Assembly: GCF_030272615.1 (NCBI RefSeq)
Contig: NC_081406.1
Coordinates: forward strand, 246,757,218-246,821,217
DNA from: Cryptomeria japonica
Lineage: Eukaryota; Streptophyta; Pinopsida; Cupressales; Cupressaceae
Reading direction: 5' to 3'
Length of the DNA stretch: 64,000 bases
Shown here: positions 1-11,400 of the stretch, piece after piece
How positions within the stretch are numbered: the stretch's first letter is position 1
Layout of the letters: each line of letters opens with the position of its first letter
Program-made: the position numbers and the translations under genes
Notes under the pieces: generated by a model
Told to the model about the DNA's origin: nothing
Seen by the model: only the letters and a program-made list of their open reading frames with translations
Database searches by the model: none

Positions 1-273
1 CACAAAACATTATCCACATGCTATACAATTGCCATTACACAATCTCGCCTTTCGTACCAAAAAAAATGATTTCCAAATGAAATCGAACCCAAAGATAGCA
101 CTAAGTAACATCATCAACACATCTTCTATAAAGCCAAGACTTCTAAGAAAGCACCAAACATAAATATCACATACACACCAAACTTCCACTATTTCTCAAT
201 ATACCACATCCGGACCTAATCTGAACCACAAGATTTGACATCAATGACAACATATATCATAATGCTAACAACA
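1..273 (-). mobile_element. LTR fragment, minus-oriented, cut by the window edge
   Basis: Read on the minus strand, an LTR-like start TGTTGTTAGC lies at 273-264, directly after a purine tract (AAAGTGGGGGCTAAG) that closely matches the tract before the 3' LTRs of elements A and B. The LTR body then runs off the left edge. At 235-250 it holds TTGTCATTGATGTCAA in reverse complement, a block also found just inside the Copia-family and element C LTRs. No second copy is in the window, so length and target duplication cannot be tested. Confidence 0.55.
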
Positions 274-288
274 CTTAGCCCCCACTTT
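274..288 (-). promoter_or_regulatory. Polypurine tract of the left relic
   Basis: On the minus strand this reads AAAGTGGGGGCTAAG and abuts a TG-starting LTR at 273. It matches the tract before the element A and B 3' LTRs (AAAGTGGGGGCTAAA). The tract would prime plus-strand DNA synthesis in an LTR retrotransposon. A short CTCCC just upstream can pair with the G run. Confidence 0.55.
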
Positions 289-899
289 AATGGGAGTATG
301 AGCCTATCCAAATACTCATGGTAAAGTAGACAAAAGAGATGAAAGAGATGAGGAAAGGAGCACATTCACAAGGAGTATAAGATATCACTGATTTCAAGGA
401 ATTGAGCCCCCAATATTAGGATCTTAACGCACTCAAATGCATGAAAGGGCACACAAGACAAGACAAAAGGAAAAAAGGCAAACAAATATAAACAATGACT
501 AAAGGTTAACGACACACAACACAAAAGATAAAGACCAAAAGAAAAACTCAAGTCAACTAGTTGAAGAGACCTCGATATCAAAATGTCTCAACCATTGATA
601 TCATTCTTAAAAAATTCCCTCACAAGAACACAAGCGATCACATAAAAGAGAAAAAACATGTATCATCCATGAACTACTAATAGCATTTCTATGAGTTCAT
701 GAGAAGAAGGAAAGAGACAACATGGATACATGATAGATGTGTTTTTCTATGCAATCCATGAGAAGAATGATGAGAAAGAAAATGGATACACACTCTAGAT
801 GTGTTTTTCTAGGTTATCCATGTTGGGGAGGAGAGTAGGAATACTCTAGCTATGTTTTTCTAGTTCCACTCATCCTCGTGTGTGTGTGTGAAAGTGATG

Positions 900-1275
900 T
901 TTGGTTACAATTATATATCACCCCGTATAAGAGTTTGTTTCCTCTAGTTTCAAGTGTACATCAACCTGTTTAAGACATGTAATGCAAATACAATTACCAA
1001 GGGGTGAATGTTTGGCTTCAGGAACATCTCGTTTAACAATTTGTTTTCTTTGGTTTTCAAAATGTGTAATCCTATTTAAGATAGATACATGCCTAGTTTT
1101 GAGGACATCTCATGTAAGAGTTTGTTTTCTTTGGTTTTGGTGATGTACACCCCGTTTAAGACATATATCAAATGTTGTGTCTGGTTTCAGGCATGAAGCA
1201 TCTCGTATAAGAGTTTATTTTTGTTGGTTCTGAGTCTAAACACCCTATTTAATACATGCAAATATACGATACATT
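900..1275. repeat. Degenerate tandem array, about 80-107 bp period
   Basis: The block CTCGTATAAGAGTTTGTTTTC and variants occur at about 921, 1028, 1109 and 1201. They alternate with a CACCCCGTTTAAGACATG-like block. Spacing is uneven (107, 81 and 92 bp), so this is an old array. No coding sense or promoter motif was seen. Confidence 0.6.
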
Positions 1276-1310
1276 ATGGTTCAAAGAGGACGATATGGGT
1301 GCCACCCCCC

Positions 1311-1348
1311 CTTAAGATATCAACATAGCCCTATGTTGATGTCTTAAG
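1311..1348. repeat. 18-bp near-perfect palindrome, 2-nt centre
   Basis: The left arm CTTAAGATATCAACATAG (1311-1328) and right arm CTATGTTGATGTCTTAAG (1331-1348) pair at 17 of 18 positions around CC. A run of C precedes the left arm. It could be a cruciform or hairpin, or the fused ends of a small inverted-repeat element. No TATA box or U-tract typical of a Pol III or terminator signal was recognised next to it. Confidence 0.8.
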
Positions 1349-2237
1349 AGAGCTAGAAACAAGGATACGGGCCTTCAACATAGAGGAGATATCCTTTAGG
1401 AAACAATGCCATAAATAAAAGTTAAAGAGGGAATACTCTTAGAAGCAAGGATAAGATAGTTGAAAAAGAGATATCTTGCAACAAGGGTAAAGAGGATCCT
1501 TGGAGGAGTGGTGCAAGAGAACCTTGGGATTTCATGCCTCCATGAGGAAATTTTGTTAAATTATGATTTAATATTGTGTCTTTGATGTAATAAGGTCAAT
1601 CAAGACCATTTTATATGTGTTTCAGTCAATATTAGGTTGTTAGGTGGTTTATGAAGTCATAATGCAAAAATGTTGTCATAGGTGTAAAAGTGCAAAAAAA
1701 TCATGAAGTTAAAGAGTCATCAAGTGCCATGGGTTAGTTAGACCATTGGGGTTCCATTGGTAGTTGAAAAAACACATTGTAAGGGCTTCAAATATGTTTT
1801 ATGAAGGAGATAAAAAAGAGAAGGATGGTGGTGGAGGATGTGTGTGTGAAAATTCCATTTCCAACAGTGGAGAGTGCTAACTCAGTAGAATGGAAGATGA
1901 TAGACTATATTTTGTTTTCTCTAGGTTGTAGAAGTAGGAGGTGGAGTTTGATGTGATTTTGATGATACCCAAGTTGTGTTTCTTCATGTTTTTTATTATT
2001 GAAAGAGCCATAGGAGTTGGAACTTGTAATAAAGCCATTGGAATAAGGTTGGAAAGGGTTTCAATAGTCTAAAAAAATTTCCCACAACATATTTTGGGAG
2101 TCCAAACCAATGGTCAAAGACTAGGATATATAGAATCAATAAATCCACATTCATGCAAGCCTAATTATGCCTCTTCTCCAAATGGGACAATCAGTTTTAA
2201 GGCCTATGTTGCAAAACAACCACCCCTAATTTCCACC

Positions 2238-2309
2238 CTGCAAGTAGGCCTAAAAGTGTAGCTTATGTCAAAACTACCACATTTGTTACACTTTTAGGCC
2301 TACTTGCAG
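2238..2309. repeat. 23-bp perfect inverted repeat with 26-nt loop
   Basis: The arms at 2238-2260 and 2287-2309 are exact reverse complements, with core TAGGCCTAAAAGTGTA. Weaker pairing seems to extend outward (ACAACCACCCCT on the left against AGGGTGTTGTT on the right), giving a longer imperfect stem of about 2210-2350. This could be a small hairpin element or MITE remnant, or a small-RNA source. Nothing in the sequence decides between these. Confidence 0.8.
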
Positions 2310-3181
2310 AATTACCAACCATTATTTGAGGGTGTTGTTACAAAAGAACATATACCCATTTAATGATATGATATAAAATCCTTAATGGGTACTCAGAATA
2401 GTTTTTACAATTTTGGTTTGAAGTTTGCATGAATAGTTATGTCCAAAAAAGTCTCCATGAAAAGGTTACAAGAGATTAGAGTGGGTTTTGAAGGAAGGTC
2501 ATGTTATTAAAGTGTCTAAGTGATTGATAGGGTTTTGTGGGATTTTATTTGTAATTTTTACTAAGGATTGTATAAGGGATTATGTTGTTTTTTTCTTATT
2601 TTGGGTGGTTGCCAAGTATGCTCCAAGCATGTTAAGAAACATGAGTAGTATAAACAACTTCACACAAGCAATGACATCAAATCATAAGCACACACCACTC
2701 AACAAAGGAAAAGTGGATCCTTAGAAAGGATAAGAGAGAAAGATAATTGCCCCCCAAGCGTAAAGACAATGATAATAATTACAGAACCTCTAAGGAGAGA
2801 TTAAACATAAGCAAATGCACAATAAACTCACATGAAAGAATATTCAATGCAAGAAAAGACAATAATATATGTTAAATGCAACTCTAAAGAAGAGGTAATC
2901 TTCAAAGGGAAAGAGAAAACATTAGAATGAAAGATCCAATATTCCACTTAAAGAGAGAGATTAATCATAAATAAATACCATTCCATGCAATAAATGATAA
3001 GAAAACATGAAAATGCAACCCCTAAAGGGAATAATGATATTTTAGATAAAGAGAAAGAATGAATGTTATTGCCCCCAAATGTTTGATATTGAAAAGCATC
3101 ACCTCTTATGAAAAAGAGCTCCCAATTAAGCTAACTATTTTTGTCATAGGGTGAGGAGAAACATGGAGAGTGAGAAGAGTG

Positions 3182-3473
3182 TTAAGGCAGAACTTTCTCA
3201 CCAAGAAAGAGAGCAATATTAGTTGAAAGATCTATTCGAGCCTTATCATTTTTTTCTCGAGCGAATTCCTTAAATGCTTTACATTTTCCAAGAGAATGAG
3301 AGCCACCATAATGAAAAATACAATGCTCACTACCTTCTTTATTATTTTTTCTATACTTTACGAAAGGAAAAATAACATTCTTATCATACTTTAACTTCCA
3401 AAAGATTCTAGTTGCTAATCTTTCCTTCTCATCAATAGGATTAGGCATTGTCTCTTGTGATGTAGGACAAGGA
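3182..3473 (-). pseudogene. Gag fragment with zinc knuckle (Gypsy-type)
   Basis: The minus-strand frame contains EHCIFHYGGSHSLGKCKAF, a CX2HX4HX4C zinc knuckle of the kind found at the C-terminus of plant Ty3/Gypsy gag proteins, where it binds element RNA. About 97 codons are open. The open frame runs on upstream to 3523, but bases above 3473 belong to an unrelated Copia-family LTR fragment, so the first residues of that frame are not gag. The true N-terminal gag is missing. It is probably the gag end of the minus-strand relic to its left. Confidence 0.6.
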
Positions 3474-4164
3474 TGTTGGGCGTTGTTGTTGCTAGGATAT
3501 GTTGTTGTCATTGATGTCAACATATTCCTGTGATTTATTGCTCTAGTGATTATGGATTGATCTATTGAGATTACAGTTTGGTATATGGAGTATTCCTAGC
3601 ATCATTACATCTTTCTGTATTGGTTTCAATGGTCCAAGAAGCTTCATTGATCATATCATATGATCCAGTTTGCAGTTTGGTTTTTCTTATCAGTGCTTTG
3701 CAGACTTAGGTATTTCCTCCTAATATTTTGGTGTAATCAGATCTTGAGTTGATATTTTGGGAGATTGTTTGTGATGTTCTTGTGTATCTTCATTTCACAT
3801 GGTTCATGATTTGGTGCTCTGCAAGTTATCTTTCTTCGTGATAGTTGTTGTTGTCTAAGTATTCTTGAGGTTCAAATATTGATCAATGAAGATTTCATAA
3901 GTGGTCTTGGTACATCTATTACTGATGATTCTAACATGCTTACTAGTGTTTCCTAATTATGTCCTTTTTTTAATAATCTGCATTGATTGTTGTGCGATTT
4001 TTTAGTGATTTTCATGATCTAGTGATGTTCTTCATGTTATGCGGTATTATTGGTGGTGTAGCGTGTTGCGGTTGGTCTTGGCATGATTTCCAATGGTGTT
4101 GCATGTTTGGAGACTTGGTTTAGGTCCATGTTATATCATGTATATCATTACATTGGTTTGGTGG
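3474..4164 (+). mobile_element. Copia-family LTR fragment, left half
   Basis: It starts TGTTGGGCGTTGTTGTTGC and contains TTGTCATTGATGTCAA at 3505-3520. This matches, in opposite orientation, the LTRs of the Copia element at 26347-33841. It is interrupted at 4165 by the solo LTR and resumes at 5396. No matching internal region lies next to it, so it is a truncated LTR that served as an insertion target. Confidence 0.75.
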
Positions 4165-5395
4165 TGTAGCGTCCTAAAATTGCGACACTTGCAATTTCGA
4201 CCGCATTTGGGTCTTCACGATGGCGACGCAACATGCAACCTGAATGGAGACCCCGAAACCTGATTATGACACTGAAAACTGCATTTTCTTGCACCCTGGC
4301 CTGAACCTCCTTTGCACCCTGCTGTCCCGGGAGGTGGGACCAGAGCGCCCAGCGCCCTGGTCCTTCAGGACCAGGGTGCCCAGCGCCCTAGTCCCTCGGT
4401 CCTATTTTGGGCCCGGTCTCTTTTGGACTTCGGGTCTTTATGTTTGCAAATTGGAAAATTATCTTTCCTGGTCGGCCTAAGGTCGGGAAAATCAGTCTAT
4501 CAGCCCTAATTGACAAGTATATAAACTACATTTTCCTCTTTCATTCGATATGATGGAAAAAAGGCGTGGAAACTATACTCAAGCATTCAAGCATTCCTTC
4601 AAGCAATTGATCATTCTAAGTCTCCATTCAAGGCTAAGTGTTGCATTCAAGACAAGGATTCAACCATTGAAGAGGAGATCACTTACAACACATTACATGC
4701 TACAATATACAAACATACAACAAACAACAACATCTATACCTTCGCACATAAGGATACAAACATCCTTACAACAAGGTACTAGTACTTGTTTTACATTACA
4801 TTTACAGCATTTCTCATTTCTTGGTTAATTCCAAAACCGAGGTTTGACCGAAAGGCAAACCCCTAATCCCTAACCCCCCAATCGTCTTCGCTTTTCTGTG
4901 TGTAGGTTGCAGGTACGCGGCTGAAATTGAAGATCTGGAATCCTTGTGCAGAGACGAACAGATCCCCCTTCGTTTCGCGGATTTTTCGGAGGACCGTGTG
5001 CACGCCGGGCGCCATCGTCCCGTCAACTTTTGCTCAAATTTGCAGGACAGCGCCGTATCGAAATTTTACTACTAATTCTAGGTCCGCAGCTTCATCCTAT
5101 ATCCCTATCTCAGTTTATAAGAGAATCTTTGTCACTTTCTATGCATTCCTAGCTTAATTCTTCTATCAACATTCTTTACAAAAGAGGGTCGCCTTGCTTT
5201 CTTAACCCTTGAAACACATTTAGCATCCAATCTTGCATTGTGTGGGATTGGATCTTGTGGGTTTCAACCCCTCTTTTGAATGTAAAGTCTCTCCCCTAAG
5301 TGAAAACCATCAACCCTAGTGACTCTCCCTTCTCTCTCCCCGGAGTTGGAAGAGGCGAGAACAACTAGGGTTTGATTGCGATTTTCCGCTTTACA
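4165..5395 (+). mobile_element. Solo LTR of the element A/B family
   Basis: It runs from TGTAGCGTCC to CGCTTTACA, and is homologous end to end to the four LTRs of elements A and B. Both sides carry GGTGG (4160-4164 and 5396-5400), a perfect 5-bp target duplication. A TATA box (TATATAAA) lies at 4518-4525. It carries two copies of the 31-bp U3 unit (from 4338 and 4369). No PBS follows and no PPT precedes it, as expected after recombination between the two LTRs of a complete element. Confidence 0.93.
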
Positions 5396-5790
5396 GGTGG
5401 TCGATCTTTATATCGTGTAATGTAATTTTGTAATTAGGTGTTGAGGGTTTAGCCGACCTTGTAATCAAGGTTCATGAATTGTATATATAGGTGATATACT
5501 CATGTAATTTAGGTATCAAGGTTAATATCTGTATTATTAGAGAATAGTGTATGTGTGAACAAGCGAATTCATCCTTCGGTAGTGTGATTAATATGAGTTT
5601 TGGAGGGTTGCAGAGTAGACATATATGCTTAACCAAAACTGTCATCAGGCATTAGTAGATGCTATTATTGCATTTTATTCCTTCTGTATTGTAGTCTAAT
5701 CAAAATTGTAAGGTAGTGAACCTTCCTTGAGGGTTATAGCCTTCTGGGTCATCTTAGTTTGAGCAGTGAGCTATAAGAAGTAGATGAAGA
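5396..5790 (+). mobile_element. Copia-family LTR fragment, right half
   Basis: After the second GGTGG the sequence continues the LTR of 3474-4164. It contains the block with GAATTGTATATATAGG (TATA-like) and GTAGTGAACCTTCC, both seen in reverse complement in the LTRs at 26347-27702 and 32491-33841. Similarity fades near 5770-5790, before the U5 end, so this LTR is 3'-truncated. Confidence 0.75.
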
Positions 5791-5949
5791 AGGAATATCT
5801 TGTGTAGGGAGATTTTCCTTTCTATCATCATGCATACCCTTTTTGATGGCTTGGGAAGGAAGATCCTTATCATTTTAAGGCCTCATCTTTGTTTAATATT
5901 ATGTCAAGAGATAGATCTTGAATAAAACGCATAACATCATCTTCTCTAC
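5791..5949. other. Unassigned sequence left of element A
   Basis: This is the DNA into which element A inserted; it resumes at 21785. On the minus strand a short frame (5870-5944) stays open and ends at a stop. No family was recognised. Confidence 0.3.
5945..5949 (+). repeat. Target site duplication of element A (left), TCTAC
   Basis: TCTAC just before the 5' LTR equals TCTAC at 21780-21784 just after the 3' LTR, which proves the outer boundaries of element A. Confidence 0.9.
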
Positions 5950-7139
5950 TGTAGCGTCCTAAAATTGCGACACTTGCAATTTCGACTGCATTTGGGTCTT
6001 CACGATGGCAGTGCAATGTTGAACCTGAATGGAGACCCTGAAACCTATTTACGACATCAAAAACTGCATCTTTCTGCACCTTGGCCTGATCCTCCTTGCA
6101 CCCTGTTGTCCCGGGAGGTGGGACCATGGTGCCCAGCGCCCTGGTCCCTGGCCCTATTTTGGGCCTGGTCTCTTGTTGGGCATCGGGTCTTTAAGTTTGC
6201 AATTCGGAAAATAATGTTCCTATGTCGGCCTAAGGTCGGAAAAATCAGTCTCTCAACCCTAATTGACAAGTATATAAACTAATTTTCCCCTCCTAGAAAG
6301 AGGAAGTAAAAAAAAAAAAGAAGCAAGTACAAGAGGCGGAAGTGCTAGGCAAACATTCAAACATTCAAGCATTCAAGCATTCCTTCAGGCAATTGAGCAT
6401 TCTAGGTCTCCATTCAAGGCTAGGTGTTGCATTCAAGACGAGGATTCAACCATTAAAGAGGAGATCACATACAACATACAACATCATTACACCTTTGCAT
6501 GCAAGAATACAAACATTCTTACAACAAGGTATCAGTACTTGATTACATTACAAACACTTACATTTACAACATTCTCATTTCTTGGTTAATTCCAAAACCG
6601 GGGTTTGACCTAAAGGCAAACCCCTAATCCATAACCCCCCAATCATCCTCTCTTTTCTGTGTGTAGGTTGCAGGTACGCGGCTGTAATTGAAGATTTGGA
6701 ATCCTTGTGCAGAGACGAACATATCCCCCTTCGTTTCGCGGATTTTTCGGAGGACCGTGTGCACTCCGGGCGCCATCGTCCCATCAACTTTCGCTCAAAT
6801 TTGCAGGACAACATCATCTCGACATTTTACTACTAATTTTAGGTCCTTAGCTTCATCCTGTGTCCCTATCTCCGTTTATAAGCGAATCTTTCCTACTTCA
6901 CATGTACTCCTAGTTCAATCCTTCTATCTACGTTCTTTACAAAAGAGGGTATCCTTGATGTCTCAACCCTTGAAACTCATCTAGAGTTCAATCTTGCATT
7001 GTGTGGGATTGGATCTTGTGAGTTTCAACCCCTCTTTTGAATGTAAAGTCTCTCCTACGTAAAAACCGTCAATCCTAGTGACCTCCTTTCTCTCTCCATG
7101 GAGTGGGGGAACACCTAGGGTTCGATTTTCCACATTAAA
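5950..7139 (+). repeat. Element A 5' LTR
   Basis: It starts TGTAGCGTCC and has a TATA box (TATATAAA) at 6271-6278. It ends ATTAAA where related LTRs end TTTACA, so the terminal CA is mutated. It has one 31-bp U3 unit against three in the 3' LTR. The PBS follows directly. Confidence 0.9.
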
Positions 7140-7142
7140 TTT

Positions 7143-7159
7143 TGGTGAACCCAACGTCA
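7143..7159 (+). promoter_or_regulatory. Primer-binding site of element A (tRNA-Trp type, mutated)
   Basis: TGGTGAACCCAACGTCA lies three bases after the LTR. Element B has TGGTGAACCCGACGTGA here, which is the complement of the 3' end of plant tRNA-Trp (as I recall it, ending TCACGTCGGGTTCACCA). A carries two substitutions. Confidence 0.7.
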
Positions 7160-8413
7160 AACATCCTAATTCTGATTATTCATGGTTAGATCTAAAAAAT
7201 TTGCTTCCTTAATTACATTTCCATGTTTGATCTTTTACAAATTTTAGAGGTTAATTGCATAAAAACCCTAAATTTTGTTTTTAGTAATTGAACTTGTGAA
7301 GTGTTTAATTGTTAATGCTTGTCTTAGATCTACCCTTCTATTGCAAATTCTCAAATCATATTTGTGCTTTAATTTTGAAAATTAAGTGGTTAAGTGTCAA
7401 AACCCTAATTTTTAAAACCTTCTTGATTCAACCTTTGACTGATGATTTCACCAATCAAAACACCTCCAAATCGGCTGTAACTTTGGATTCCACAACAAAA
7501 TCACAATATCTCTCATCCCTAAAAATTTTGAAAAAAGTTGCAAGGACCGTGTGTACCCCGAGCGCCATCGTCCCCGACATTTTTTCTGAAATTTTGGGAG
7601 CTAGATCTTACTACATTTTTCTGCTGGAATCCAGAATCTTGGCTGATTTCATCAATTCTAACACTTTCAAAATTAAAGTCAAAGTTGGTCTAGTGATCGC
7701 TTGGATAAAGGCTTATAATCATTCAAAAATTGTTGAAATTGAAATTTGTGTTAAAATTGTGTTTCTTACTATCCTAAATCTGAAAAGTGTGTTGACATTC
7801 ATTCGAAATTTCAATGCTTTATTCAAAGTCTTGCAATTTGTGACTTTTGAAATTAAGTGTTTAATTGCAACAACTTTGATTTCCACTTTAAAAATTGAAT
7901 TTTGCATGAAATTGAGTCAACTTTTAAATTTCAAAGCCTGCATTGCTTTCAGTATTCCCTCTAAAATCATAAAATTCAAAATTTCAGTTTCCCTCTCTTT
8001 TTCAAAATTCAAATTCTGCATTTTTCAACAATCTTGGTAGGGTTCAATTTTGAGATTGCAACTTTAATTTGGCCTATCTACAGATCGTAAAATCACTCAA
8101 TTTTTTCAGATTAGCTTTAAAATCATCATAACTTTCATCCCTGAAAATTTTGAAAAAAGTTGCGAGGACCGTGTGCACTCCGTTCGCCACGGTCCCCGAA
8201 ATTTTTTATGAAATTTCGGGAGATTGTCATGATCGCATTTAACAACTTAAATCTAGGAGATTGACTGATTTTATTGAAATTTGCTACCTCTAAAATTCAA
8301 AATCTTCTCTCTCTCTTTAGTGCATGATTTTTACAACAATAAGCCCTACTTACACTATTCCCGTTAGACGAAGCCTTAGAATTAAGTCTTTCCAAGGTTT
8401 AATTACTGAGGAG
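7160..8413 (+). other. Element A leader, AT-rich, with repeated hairpins
   Basis: This is a non-coding leader between PBS and gag, collinear with 13127-14377 in element B. A module, AAAAATTTTGAAAAAAGTTGC followed by a GGACCGTG hairpin and a CCCGACATTTTTTCTGAAAT-like tail, occurs at about 7520-7600 and 8140-8225. The second hairpin (8166-8195) has perfect arms GGACCGTG and CACGGTCC. A 243-codon open frame (7309-8040) covers part of it, but it is AT-driven, lacks any known domain, and I do not call it a gene. Confidence 0.6.
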
Positions 8414-11400
8414 ATGGAACCTAATTTGAATGGCCTTTTTAACGAGGACATGGGTAATTCCTATAATCCTCTTAATGGTGAAGAAGCTCTCCATGAGGTT
8501 TCTGTAGAACAACTTTCGAAATTGGATAACCAATTTGATGATTTTCGTCTCAAGAATACCCCGATAGTCAAGCTCTTTCATTAATTGAGGGTCTAAAACG
8601 TATGGTTCAAAGTGATAAGAATGGAATTGATATTTTGCATGGTATTGCACACATTGTGGATTCGAATGTGATGCCTATGAAGAGTCGTGCTGAAACTTTA
8701 GGCTATACACAACCTCCTACTCAAGTCAATCATTCTATTCCTTTGACAACTTCTATTGCTAGTATACCTACTTTTACATCAAACATAATGACTACTTCAA
8801 TACAAAGCATTCCACCTATGATCACCAGTCATGAGGGAAATCCTACTTCTTCATCCATTCCTTGAATGAGTGTCCCTATTACATCTCCACAAATAAACAT
8901 GATGCAAGGGGGCAATTCATTTAACCCTTCCATTCCTCCTTGTAGTGTTCCTTCTTTCCAATCATCTCCTATGACTAACTATCATTGTGTCCCACCACCT
9001 TACTCTCAATCAATACCTTCTTTCAATAACATAATACCTCCATCACAATCTAACATGTCTAATATGAACTCTTCGACTGAAGCGACCATTAACAATCTTG
9101 CACAAACTGTCTCTTCTTTACAACAACAAATTGCCTCTATGAATCAATCTAAGTTTAGTGTGCCCACATTTGATGTTGCGAGCCCACTTTCTCTTGACAT
9201 TGTTCGAGCTATTCCCCCTAAACATGTTGAAATCCCGCAATTGGAGCTTTATAATGGTAAAGGTGATCCTCTAACACATGTTAAGACCTTTCAAACAATA
9301 TGTGCCGATTTTGCTCATGACCAAAGGTTGCTTGCAAAACTGTTTACTAGAACATTAAGAGATAAAGCCCTACAATGGTATTGCTCGTTGCCTTCTTATT
9401 CTATTACTTCTTTCCAACAACTTGCAAATGCTTTTAGTGTGCCCACATTTGATGTTGCGAGCCCACTTTCTCTTGACATTGTTCGAGCTATTCCCCCTAA
9501 ACATGTTGAAATCCCACAATTGGAGCTTTATAATGGTAAAGGTGATCCTCTAACACATGTTAAGACCTTTCAAACAATATGTACCGATTTTGCTCATGAC
9601 CAAAGGTTGCTTGCAAAACTGTTTACTAGAACATTAAGAGATAAAGCCCTACAATGGTATTGCTCGTTGCCTTCTTATTCTATTACTTCTTTCCAACAAC
9701 TTGCAAATGCTTTTATTCAACAATTTCAAAACAATATAAGTCCTAAAGTTACTTTGATTGATTTAATGCATTGTAAACAAGGTGTTAAAGAAAAAGCGAC
9801 TGATTTCATTGGTAGATATAAGCATTTGTATGCTCAAATTTATTTTCCAGTACCTGACAATGATATTCAAAGAATCTTTATTTCTAATTTACAAAAGGAT
9901 ATTAGAGAAAAACTTCTATTTTCTGAGTTTACTTCTTTCCAACAGTTGTGCACAACTCTTCACAATTATCAACTGACTATGAGTCAAATGGAACAAGCAA
10001 ATCCTATGGCTCTGAGTGATAAGGGTGATAGTAGTCAACAACCATTTGGGAAGTTTAAACCGAACAGAGAGGTCATTAAGTTCAATGAAAACATCATCAA
10101 CAACAATGTGAATGCAGCATCAGGTGTGCCTCCTATTTCTAAGTTTTTTAGGAAAGAAAGAAAGTTTACTCCTTTGAAAGAATCATTGCATAGTATTATG
10201 AATAAGTTAATGGAACAAAATGTGCTTACCCTCCCTTCTATAAAGCAAATAGATCCTACAAAGATTAATTCACCCTATTTTGATAACAAATCTTTTTGTC
10301 AATTTCTTCGTCAAACTGGCCATGATACTGAAAAATGTTTTGCTTTAAAGGGTAAAATTCAAGATTTGATTGATAATAATACTATCTCTGTTTCAGGTGT
10401 GAATGATAAAGGCAACACATTTGTAGCTCCTCCTAACCAAAATCTTGAGATTTTTACTGATCCATTACCTTCTCATACCTCTAATGTGATTGAGACTAAT
10501 GATTCCTCTTTCTCAGCTGATAGTCTTGTGTCTATGACTCCAAATGTGATTAACTTTGTGGAACAGCAAAAAATCCCTAAAGAACCTTCCATCACATTTG
10601 ATTCCAGTGAAACTATCAGGGCACCTGATGGTCCTTTATATATAGTTGCAAAAGTCAAGAATACACCTTGTCATGGAGTGCTTATTGATCCTTCTTGCAT
10701 GGTTAATGTCATTACTGAAGAATTTCTTTTTACTTTGCAATTGAATCAAGTGATCTATGACGAAACAAATGTGGTTGTGAAATTATTTGATGCATTTTCC
10801 TCTCCTACAATTGGTTCTATTACATTACCTATTGAAGTCCATAACAGATCCCTTGATGTGAGCTTTGCTATTATTCCATTGTCCGAACAATTTCATGTGA
10901 AGTTAGGCTATCCTTGGCTATCTTCCATGAAAGCTATTGCTTCTCCTATTCACAAGTGTTTGAAATTTCCCCATAATGGTGAAGTTGTTACTGTCAATCA
11001 TAGTCTCTTTAAACCAGCTGAAAGAACTTCTAGCGTTCCTATTGATTATTTTTGGCCTAAACAATTCCATCTCTTCCACCGTGAAGTGATCATCTTTTCA
11101 AATCTTATCAAAAGTGGAAAAAAGATATGATCCTATCTCTAAGTGAACCTAGAACACCCAAACTTGATATTCCTATCATTCTTGAGAAGGAAGTTCTTCC
11201 TTTGAAAGATAAAACTAATGTCTTTCCTCAAGAAGATTCCCAACCCATCCCTATGAATGTGACTACGTCTATGACTAATAAACTTTCTAAAGGTAGACCT
11301 ATACCTCCTCGTCATGATGGACTTGGTCTCCTTCCAAAACCAAATATTCCTCCTTTATATGGAGCAGTTCCTCCTCCTTCCTCTTATAGAGAGAAGATAC

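Larger units (their letters stand above)
289..3181 (-). mobile_element. Decayed interior of a minus-strand Gypsy-like relic
   Basis: This stretch lies between the polypurine tract at 274-288 and a gag zinc-knuckle piece at 3182-3473, both on the minus strand, so it is best read as the worn interior of one element. No convincing coding region survives; the short open frames near 366-581 and 2524-2724 look like chance. It holds three near copies of a TGTGTTTTTCTA motif (about 730-870), a tandem array at 900-1275, and two inverted repeats near 1311 and 2238. Confidence 0.4.

Noticed and set aside
4814-5026. Small frames recurring in every LTR (about 70-100 codons on both strands)
   Set aside because: They recur because the LTRs are homologous; starts and ends shift between copies and no domain is seen.
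7309-8040. 243-codon open frame in the element A leader, with a 260-codon counterpart at 13272 in B
   Set aside because: It is Phe/Lys/Ile-rich because of AT bias, overlaps the repeated hairpin modules, has no domain, and its frame is not kept between A and B over the full length.
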